Source of the DNA: Lophius americanus
Taxonomy: Eukaryota > Chordata > Actinopteri > Lophiiformes > Lophiidae
Direction: 5' to 3'
DNA: 64,000 nucleotides
Assembly: GCA_037951165.1 (NCBI GenBank)
Contig: JBBDHG010000133.1
Coordinates: 599,501-663,500, forward strand
Below the pieces are notes generated by a model. That model saw only the letters and a program-made list of their open reading frames with translations. It made no database searches and had not been told where the DNA came from. This document shows positions 26,030 through 37,760 of the stretch, in pieces. Made by a program: the position numbers and the translations under genes. The stretch's first letter is position 1. Each line of letters begins with the position of its first letter.

Positions 26030-29000
26030 TGTATTTCACTCTCTGACATAGTGTCTCTCCGTAATTAAAAAGCCATTGTTATCCTGTCTAATGTAGACTA
26101 ACAAGAAAATACTTCTGTAAAGTATTTAGGCATTTGTCAAATATAAGGTCCATAGGTTTTTTTCAGAAGGTATCATACATATAAATAACACAAGTTACAA
26201 TCATGATCACATCTTGCCCACATCTGTCCCTTAGTCTACTTGTTGACAAAATCAGGATATGTTCATTAGCAAAACACAACTCAAAAACAATCCATCGGTG
26301 TAAATGCTTAATAAACCTCTTCAAAGTCATTTAAATTCCCACGCCTGACGTACAGCCTGTGTTAGAAAGACTGATGCTATGTGATGCATGCAGAATAGCT
26401 TTGGTTAGAAAACCGAGCAGTCGTTAGCCAGTCAGGGATCAACCCTCACAGCCCTGATGGTGTAACGTTGAGCTCATATAACGTGACACCAAAGTGAGAG
26501 AAAATTTATCCAGGATATCTACATACTGCCAGGCGCAGACACACACAACCTTACGTTCATGATCATGAGCATTTTTGTTTCTTTTACAGGTCCGTCTTGC
26601 TTTGGAGACATCCTGATCTCGTCTGTTTTGGTAAACAGTCGAGCAGATGCGGGTAGTTCAGACAAGATTCCTGACCTGTGAGGGGAAATTCCTTCCAGTA
26701 TGCCACGAACCAATAAGAAACAATACTATAGCGCCTGCATGTGTCCCACATCCCGTACACCATATTCCCCAACCTTTCTCATGCAAAATAAAAAAAAATA
26801 CACAAACAAATTCCTTCATCATGGAGGGCCCTCTTTTCTCCATCTGCAGATTCTTTATGCTCCATTTCCATTGCAGATTGAGTTCAGACAGTAAATATCA
26901 TGAGCTACTGCTGGCTCCCTGTATGGAGCCAAGATGGCCTAGTTAGGGACTGCTGACTCCCTGCTAGCACATCTAGAAGGTTGAGTAGGTTGAGTGTACA
27001 ACTTCTAGATCTATCCTTACATCACCCAACTCTGCATAACTCTACTTAGCTGGAATATATTCTCTGTTAATGTTAACAGTGGCTCAGAAACGCTTGAAAT
27101 ATGTGTGAAAAATAACTCAATTTAAGATCTGCCTCAATAAGGCTGCGAAGAGGAAAGGAAATCCATGGACTTTCCTTTCTATCATAAGCCCCCACAAACT
27201 TTCAGTGTGCTTGCTGAAGGGTTGCTGGCAGAATTTAAATGTACTGTTGAATACCAAAGTTATGAGTAGTTTTTCAACTGATTCGTTTAACTTCTTAGGC
27301 CAGGAGTTCTCAAAACTGTGATGCAATTGAAAAGTTGTCATTTATACTGCAGATATTTTGCTAAGAACATGAATAAAAAAACTGAAAGAAGAAATTGAAT
27401 GTCACTTGATTCCTGTAGCCTTGATCTTTAACCAAGGCACAAACAATATTTTGAAATTAGTAAGTTTAAGATCTTTAAATATGTAGTAACAGAACGTTCT
27501 GAGAGAAAGCTACGTACCACACCTGTTTCTGAAAACTCAGGACATACTTTCAATTTAATTGTATGTCCCGCAGAGCAAATTAGTTTGCAAACAAAATGAC
27601 TCTTTAGGGATAGGTTAGTCAGGAAGACTATCCCCTTGCACACTAGGACCAGTCATCACCTTGCCATATCTATCACACCACAGAGACACACCTTAATCAT
27701 TAGCCTATTATCTTGATGGTTGCTCTTACAATATGACTCCATTCATCTAAATCCCTCATGCTGCTGGTAAGTGCGCCCTCCACCTCTCCTTCTCCGCCCA
27801 GTCCTCGCATATCCATCAACCTCATGATTCATCTGCCCCAGTAGAGATATACCCTTTTGGGGCAGGTAGCCTTCAATCACAATCTACCCCCAAATAGCCA
27901 GAGCGCCAACAACTTTATGATGGATTAATCTTTACATATCATCTGTTGTAATAAACACTCATCCGTACTTCATTCTCTGTCTCTCACAATTGAAATACTG
28001 TTCCAGGCCTTAATACAGCACAAAGATATAGTTAATTAAGCTGTAAAAAACTGCTGTCGTCAGTATAACCTTTGAAACTCTATCTGGATTGGATGAAATG
28101 GAAGATCAGGAAGCAGATGAATTTCACTTTGGAGATGGTGATAATGAGACTCACCAATACGGTTTCCTGGAGGACGGCACGAGTCCAGCATTTGAAGTAT
28201 GCGGAAAGGTGACAGCCTAACTGGAGTGTCTCTCTCCCCTATTCTCATCAAATCTCCTATTCTAGCCTCTCCCATCTTTGAGTCTCGTACAGTACGGCAT
28301 TCTTTGGGGTTCCCTGATATATCCATTGTCCCAAAGGACAACCCCTGAAAGTGCAGTAAAATTTTCAGTAATGCATTCTACTTGAGACGAAGTCTTCTGG
28401 AGTCTGGAGCTGATCGAGGGTTAGCGCTTTCCCGTTAGAGTACAATCTTAAATCTGTCAGAGAATATCCAGGAGAGTCCTACGCATTGGAGAACAGGTCT
28501 TACATTTGTTTGACAATGCAGACTGCACAGGCACACTATCCACAAGGCAACGACTCCCTCGGCTACTACTCCACATAAACACTAGCTCCCTTCCTGTAGA
28601 CACTCCCTCTCTCCGTCTTTCACACTCTTTTTCACTCTGCAGCTGCACACCGCTTGCTGACTAAGAAAGGTCAAACTAAATGTAGTTAGGTAAAACGCTG
28701 CACACAGTTCAATTCACACAGGCTGAAAACTGTTACACCCAATCGTCTCACACTAACAGGTGCCTGCTGAAGAACTCACACACATGCAGAGATCCAAACT
28801 TGCAGCACTTCCTAGGAAAAAGCACTGTCTCATCTGTCTGTAAGCTGTCCAACTTATTTGGTTCCCTTCTTGATTATTCTCTTGTCATTCAGAGTCCAGT
28901 GTCTTCTCCTTTCTTGGTGTTTTTCTCCTTCATCCAGGCTTCCTCCCTTTGTTCTGCCTCTTCTTCAATTGTACTCAGCAAACCTCTTTCCTTCTTTTCA

Positions 29001-32000
29001 CTTTCTCCCGATTGCTCTTTCCTTGCCTCTGGCGCCCCTCTCAGTGCATTCAATGACGTTAGTCCCCTCACTCCCTTCTTTCACCTTGCTTTTACTCTCC
29101 TCCCACTGAAGTGGAACCAATCTTTAACACCCCCACTCTTTTCTCCCACTCCTGTAACTCTTCCTCCCTCGCTCTTCCTATGTCTGTGTAGTTCTAGAGA
29201 TGGTGTTGAATATTCAGTACAATTACCTCTTTCTTACTCACAAGCCAATGACACATTTTCTGCTTGATCACTCTCTTATCTTTATCAATTCCATCTTCCC
29301 TCTCTCTTTTGCTCCCTCTATCCTATCCATGCCGTCTCTTCATCCTTATCTCTCTCTAGCACAGACATTGAAGCCCTGTGGCTTCTGAGTGCCTCCTCTG
29401 GCATCATAGTTCATATCTTCCCCCTCTCCTACATTTTCTCCAGCCTCCACTTCGTCCTTCCATATAGATGTGAAGCACAGGCTATTATTCATGCTCAACT
29501 TATCCCCACATACATAAACATTGTCATCCATGCGAGCCATTGGACACAGTTACTGTACATCCCTATAAAAGCTCCTCATAAAAACAACTCCCGTGGTCAA
29601 CATTTGTTTCTATATGGCATATTTTATTTTGAAGAGGGAGATTACACTTATATTTGTTTCATCACAATGATGTTCCAATACACAATTATATTTTTGATAG
29701 AAAACTGAAAGAAATATGTCCACATTTTCAGTTTTATGAGAATAATAGCTGTTTATGTTGCTGTGTGTGTTGTTCCATATCTGAAAGTAGGTAAATGAGA
29801 GGCCACTATCCTGTGACCAGCAATCATAAATGGAAGATATTCAGTCTAGCCCTTTGAAATGTTGTACTTGAATCTAGTATTTTAGAATGGAATGCTGTCA
29901 TAAAACAACTATTCATATTAAGTATGAAGACCAAGCAAATTACATAAGAAATAATAAAACCATAGGATTCAGGGAGATGACCCTGAAACTGGACTGTGAG
30001 AAGTCTGTACCTATAGAGTACATTCTCTCTACATTCTGCTGCAGTAAGCCCTCTGTTGTCATAGAAGGCTTACTTTATCAATGTACTATGCGGTATCGCT
30101 GTAACTGGATATTCTCAAGTGGTGGCTGCGTGTCTTTAGGGTAGTATTCTTGTCCAATCTGTGAAGTTTGGGGCAGATTGAACCATCCTCTTTCATGACC
30201 AATAAACTAATCTTTCAGAAATGTTTATCCTTACAGTCTTCATTCATTTAAAATTGAATACTCACATAGACTTTAGTGTAAAGATGAACTGTATTGATTT
30301 TGGAGAGGTTGGTTGTATATTTCCATCCCATTTGGGAGCTTTATCTGAAAAGTTTTTTCGCCATAAATGCTAAAACGTTCTTGGGGCATAATTTCCTAAC
30401 CGTTGGTCCGATTTAGTCCAGATTTGGTGATTATGAATTTACTCAAGAAGATCTGTCTTGCTGTGCTTTATTTTAATGGTTCATATTTTACTCACTAGGG
30501 GGAGCTTTTTCCTAAAAGCACTGTTTTACGGGTATAACTTCCTCACTGTTTGTCCAATCTAGACGAAATATGGTGGATATGAATTTACTAGAGGAGATCT
30601 ATCTTGAATATATTATGTTTTACTTTAATTATTCATATTTTACTCACTAGGGGGAGCTTTGTCCGGAAACACTGTTCTTCGGACATAACTTCCTAACCGT
30701 TGGCCTACTTCCTGTTGGGGTTAGGTCATGCCTAAGACAGGTCTATTTGTAGATGACACACAGAATATAACATACATGTGTATCAAATTCCATACTTCAA
30801 GGTGAAATGTACACCAGAGACTTCTTTTTCAAATAGTTAAAGCGGATCTGAGGAGTCATTTAGCCACACTTGACCCTGAAATCTATATCATATTACAATT
30901 GATTCAAATTTTTTGATGTTTGTGCCAAAATTTGTGACAACGTCCTGTTTCATGACAACACTCATAACAACTCAAGATTTTAATAGATTCCCATCACTAA
31001 AGTGTTAAGATCATATTGAACTTTAAAGTGTGAGGGCTTTATCTATTTATTATTTTTGAGAAAAACTGCCCGAAGGAATGATACATCATCACTTTGTTGG
31101 TCTCAGCAATGCCTTCTTTCATGCATACATACTTTATGACCGAACAACGGGGGGCATATAGGTTTACACTTTTTCCATCATCTGTCTGTACATCACATTT
31201 GTGCTACACATCAGTACGTAACTAGAAGGGTCTTTCAACCTCTCCTAAAATAGGTAATATTAGTAATAGATAGGATTCAATTGCAATTGCAAGCACACGT
31301 GCAATTCAATTTCACATGTGCTTTGTAGGGCTCTTAAAGGTGGTTAATTGGTTGCTTTAGTAAACGTTTGACAATCTATAGGTACATTTGAACATAAGAA
31401 CAATTTATGCTCAGCATTTAAGACATATACGGATACAGACAGAACTTTTAATATATACCCGGAATTCATTTTCATATAAATATTTAAGCATGTTTTAGCA
31501 TTTGAAGGCTTAATACATTTTGTTTCTTTCTTCAACAGCTGTGAAATAACCGTTGCCTCTCCCTTAATGTCAATAATCAGTCCGTCTTCGGACTCTCAGC
31601 TAACTTTGTATGATCATGCAAAAAAGTCTTCACACCCTACGTGTCAATAATGATGCTTAATAAACAGACCGTTTACACTTATGCAACACCTAAAATGCAA
31701 TGGTATCCTTGGCTTGTATGAGATAATACTTAGATTATCAGCATAGTGTATACTTGCTAACAGATTGTGAAAGAAAATCAAAGCTAACTCTGAAAAGTAA
31801 TTTAAAGTTAATAATTGGGAGGACAGTAAGAATACACACACATCACCTACTCTGTGAGATGTACTCAGGATTGCCAAATACTTCATACTTCAAATTAAGA
31901 TACAAGTAAGAGTGATGGGTATTGTCCATGCTTTGACAGACATAGACTGATGTAGAGTTCGGCATCCTTGAACTTCAGAAATACTGAATAATAAGCCCTC

Positions 32001-35000
32001 CACCCATTATTGTCTTTATTTCTATGTGCAATTACAAGTGTAGCTGTACATATTTAAGCACCCTCGCTCTGTAGCCAGCTCTACACAGACTTCCATTCCT
32101 CTCAAGGTCTCACTCAATTCTTCAGTCCACCTTGGTTTAAACATCTTTATTACCACATTTTCTTGACTAAACCTACGCTTCTTTTGACTTTTTTAATCAC
32201 GAGTTCAACATTTTGCCTGTAGACCTCAGAAACAACAAAAATCAAAGTGCATATAACATGACTGAGGAACATACACACTGAGAGAAACGCCCTCATAAGG
32301 CTCGGGGGAAGAAGAATTAAGACTGCAGTAATTACCTCTAAACCTTTTATCTGCATCTAAGGAATCTTGTTATTCAATTACTGGGACCAAATTGCCTACT
32401 GCTGGCTACCAGCAACCTTAGGTGCATTCCCCAATGCCTCACCCATCCCCTCGCCTATATAGCTAGCAGCATTGTTGTCTTAGCATAAGCTAAAGTAACA
32501 ACAAGCCACCATAACAAACACAGTAGGCTTAAGAACCCAACTACATAAAATGAAAGGAGTTCAATGCATTGTTCTTATTAAATCCTATCTTGGAGTTAGC
32601 CAAGAGGGTTAGTGTGTGCAAATGGATGGCAGAGAGTGTGAGGGAGAGGCAGAGGGACACGGCATCGTTAATGTCGTGTTAATGCAGTACATTAAATCCC
32701 TGCAAAGACGAGGTCTCTCATGGTGTGGAGTACGCTAGGAGGGAGGGCGGTCCGAAAAAGCTTTCTATATTTTATAAGGAGGTTTTATCTGGAGGTTAAT
32801 TGAAGTATTGTGATGCGTGCAGAGAGAGAACGACAGATACAGAGACAGTGGGGAGAAAAGAACAAGATGAAACATCTGTGACAGTATCAGAAAATAGCCA
32901 GCTGGGATTGGATTTAAAGAAGAGTAGGCAGCTTTCAGCAGAATCCTGTCGCTCACTATGACAGACAGCAGTGCTGACTTATCCTGGATAGGGTTGCCTC
33001 AGATCTTCACAGAAAAAAAAGAAAAACGGAAAGACGTTCTAGTGAAGTCTTCACTGTATGTGCAGTGTGGTGGGAGTGGGTGTCAGCCCAGTTAGCAACA
33101 GAAGAACCAGAAAAATGTCAAGTCACTCCAGCTCAAGGTGTGGGCCAAACACCTCTAACATGCACATATAACAGTACTGTCGGGCCCACTTACACAGCAA
33201 AAACCCATTTATTTAAATATGGGTTTATGGGTAAATATGGGTTTAAATACGGGTTTAAATATGGGTAATATGGATGGATATAGAGAGACACCAAGAAAGG
33301 AATGGCAATCTGTGTAGTGCAGCAGGAAAGAGATCGCATCATCATGTCACTTTATTAACAGGGCAGGACGTGCTGTGGTTGCTGAACGCCTCACAGTGAG
33401 TCAGCTAGACCTACCAGTGGGAAACACACACACACACACACACACACATATACCTCTTAACATTTCAAACAACACCTTATCGTGATTTTAATAATAGAAA
33501 AGCATCTATTCTGGGTTCTAAGTTAAGCTACATCCTCTTAGAGCTTTTCTAACCATAAGACAGCTGTGGATTCCAAAGAATGCCAGAGCCTTGGCCTATG
33601 GATTTTAGACTGGTACATATATTATTTCTTCTTCTTCTTTCGTCTATCCCCTTTAGGGGTCGCCACGGCGGATCATCTCGTTCGGCATATTGATCTGGCA
33701 TAGCTTTTATGTCAGATGTCATTCCTGACACAACCCTCCTCATTTATCCGGGCCTGGAACCGGCACCAGAAGGACCTTTTACTGCTATATTCCTATCACT
33801 TATTATTTTCTTAATTAGTAATTGGAAATGAAAAGGCATATTGGAAATGTCTTCAAATATTTATACAAAATACAAAATAATTTATATAATAAAACAAAAA
33901 AAAGTTTGAAATTTGAGATAGAACAAATCTCATCAAAGTAAAGATGTAATCTCAAAAGTAGAGTTTATACACTCGCTAACAAAATTACTAGTCTACATAA
34001 TTTTTTTATAAGATACAATTTTGTTTCCAAGTCACTTTAGTTCTCTGGCATTCAGATTTGTGAGTGCATTGAAAGCCTTGTCCTTTGCCCTGCCTCATTT
34101 TTTGGTTGCGACTCAAGCCTCACACACAGGTAGGTTTTATCAGGCCTTTGTCCCCATTGGCTGATTAGTGATCCAGATGTTGTTCAGTGCAGCATTAGTT
34201 TTTGTATGATCTGGAAGTTAGCAGCTTTCTCTTCTGTTGTTAATAATATGTAAGTATTACCCTTATATAATGTCAGTGCGATACGAGATTAATCTTTTAA
34301 ATTGAGTGAATGTACAGGCAGATTAACCTATTTACATTTTCTGGTTGGATATCTAAGTGCATAGCTTTTGTATCAAAGAACATGCATATTCATGGGAATA
34401 TGTGGTGACTAAGTGAGGCTTTAGCCAATGGTGATGATGTCATATTGGCTTTTTAATGGTCATCTCTTTCTCTCTAGAGTTATGTAACATTGTGGCACCT
34501 TTGGTATCTGTACTCCAGCTGTAGAGATACAATAGCAGTAACATGAAGAGGTTTAGAGTGTCATCCATAATCTGGTTTGAATTATAATCGCAATGATTAA
34601 TTATTTCACCATATATATTAATTTATGTTCACCAATGTTATTTTACAGCTTCTTAAAATAGCCAGCCCTATTTTACTATCATTATTTCTTTACAAGGATC
34701 ATGTAGGGACCGTCTTTCCATTCTTATCATATTCCCAGCTTGAAGGATCGAAATGAACTTGAAGCTCCCGATACAAAACTAGTTCTCTCTCCGGACAGAG
34801 GTCATGGATACAAGGAGTCTCACTGTGGTCTATCTGCAGTTCACTCAGTCAAAAACTCACTTGATACACAGCACAAAGCTATTATTAGTCCTTTGAAACT
34901 AACCCTCTCTTCTTTCTGTCACTTGCTCCTTTCATCTATACTTATCAATTCTTCTTCTCTACAGAAGAGAGAATTCTGGTTCTTCTGTTGGTCAATCATA

Positions 35001-37682
35001 ATCAATATCTTTCCCTTTGCTTCATTCTGAAATTCCAACATCCAAGTCCTCAGCTCCCTGCTCCTAAAATTAACCATTCACCTACAGTGGAAAACTAGAT
35101 TTCTGGAATACATAAAGGCAAGGACCACAAATTCTATTACATGATGCAGACAGACAGCCAGAAAGACAGATACAGTAGGATAATGTAATTGTGTGAACAT
35201 GTGTGTTGTGAGGATGTGCATATGTGACTGTTTGTGTTTGATGGATTATGGTCATTAGAGTTTTAGCCTTTCAGACTCATAGTAAATGTTGCGAGGATAG
35301 TTGAGTTGTGTCAGTTTTTTGCCCAATGAAAACCCCACATATACCGCTGTGAAAAGTATTGGCCCCTAATTTCTTCTATATTTGTGTGCATCTCATACTA
35401 GCCTGTGTAAGATCTTCACACCAAATTTAACATAAAACAAAGGAAACCTGAGTAAACACCAAATACAAGTTTTGAACGATTATTCAATCGTTCGATGTGA
35501 GAAAGTTGCCCCCTTTAGAATCTATATTCATATTCATCGATATATATACAAACTGCATTAATAACTGGTAGCAGTTGGAAAAGGTTCATCCTTGACGTAA
35601 TACGCAAAGATGCAATCAAATCATTACTTAAATTGATCATTTCAGGCTTGTGGCTCTCATCAATAGCACACTATGCGAAAATCTAAAGAAAATCCAGAAA
35701 GATGAAGAACGAGGTTATTGAAAGCCATCAGTCTGGGAAAGGTTACAAAGCTATTTCTAAGAATCAGTGACTCCGCAGACCCACAGTTAGGACCATTATC
35801 TACAGAGAAATAGTTAACCTTCCTATAAGTGGCTCACCTTCCAAAATTCCTCCAAAAGCAAAGTGAAGGCTCCTTGAGCAAGGCACTTAACATGCAATGA
35901 AAACATCCAACAAACTGCAGGCCACAAGAACATTCATGCTGAATTTGGCAACAACACACCATGATGAACTATTGGGCAGATAAGTTTAAAGTTGCCTCTG
36001 GTGTAAACCAAACATTGCATTCCACAAAATGAATATTAGATTCCAGAGCTCCTCTGAATAATGAAGGTCAGAAGGTAGGAAGGAAGAAGACCAAGAATAG
36101 CCTCGTAAACCAGAATACGCCAGTGTTTCAGTCTACGAGTAGACTAAGAAGACCATCCATCACGCTAATACAACAAACAGTGATGTGTGAGAGAAAGTTG
36201 GTGATGAACCTCAGAGCCCCATGATAGACAGTATCAACGAGGCATGCATGTACAAAACATCACCATAGTCCAAAGCCGACATAAAAGTAGCAGCAACCAG
36301 TCTCTTTTTGGATTCAAAAGAAAAGCAGGACTTAATCCTGAAATAAAAACCCAGTTTCAGTTTCAGTCTTTTTACCAGCTGATGAATATGAGGAGTAAAA
36401 GAGAGAGATTCATCAGAATACCTCTCGAAGTGGCTATGTGATGCTGTCGGGATGCTTTACTGTTTCAGGGCCAAGAATTACTTGCCATAATTAAGGGAAA
36501 CATGAATTCAGCACTATACCAGAAAATTCCCAAGGTGAATGTCCAATCGGTATGTGAGTGGAATATCAAGCAAAACGGGGTCATGCAGAAAGACAACTAC
36601 CCCAGGCGGGTCCAGCTCTGAATAATTGAAACAGAATACAATTTAAGTTTTGGAGCGACCTTGTCAAATTCCAGACATCAACCCCATTAAGATGCTTTGC
36701 TGGAAGCTGAAAAGAGCATATCATGCACACGTACCAATGTTGTTGCACTAAAGCACTTCCGCAAAGTAGAGTGGGCCAAAATGCCACGACAGTGATGTCA
36801 GATACTGATCTCGAGCTATCACAAGTGTTTGGTTGCAGTTTTTGTGGCTAACGGAGGCAAAACTAGCTATGGAAGCCATGGGAAGAATATGTTTTGATGC
36901 TGGTGATTTAGTTATAGGATACCCTCTTCACCTTATTGAATAAAATCATAATCCAAAACTGTGTTTCATCAGGTTACCTGTGTTAATGTTAAATTTTGAT
37001 CCGACACCTTTCGAAATTACACCGCACGAATCCAGAATGGGTTCAGTACTTTTTCACAGCATTGCGCAACACACACACACACACCCACACATACCTTTAT
37101 GCATGTGTTTTCCACTCACATGTAGCCTAATATTGCTGAAACTGGCCAGGGTTCTGGTGAAACACTCATGTAATTATACACACACAGCTGGATATAAAGA
37201 TGTAGGTGTAATGTGAAGGATTCTGTTTCACTGTTGGAGGAAGTACTCATATTCTGTACTCAGGCAAAAGTACCTGTTCCTCAATGAAAAAGCATACAAT
37301 GCAAGCAAGTCCTGATTTCTGAATTTTATGAAAGCAAGATCACAGATCTAGTGGCCAGTGGAGAAAGCTAGTGGCAAAATGGAGCTAAAGTATCACAATA
37401 ATTGATCCCTTTTTAATGACAGTCATACACAGTAAAACTGTTTTTCTGCATTTGAAGATGGGGTTTTGGGGTCTTCCTCAGTGAACCATCAAGATGGCCT
37501 GTATACTTGCTGGGGCTACTTTCCGATCGGGAGTCGGCCGCTCCACCCAGTGAGCTACAGCCGCCCATATAATATATAAATAATAAAAATAAGTAATGAT
37601 AATAAAGAATATTCAATTAATTAATTAATTTATATTAATTCATATAGAAAGTACTTTAGCCTCTATCTGTAAACAAGTGTGT

Positions 37683-37760
<78 letters not shown>

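Noticed and set aside
28800..29267. 155-codon + strand ORF
   Set aside because: Pyrimidine-rich DNA giving Ser/Leu/Phe/Pro-rich translation in several frames; no domain or splice context.
33420..33448. Short CA tract considered as a feature
   Set aside because: Too short and ordinary to list beside the long microsatellites.
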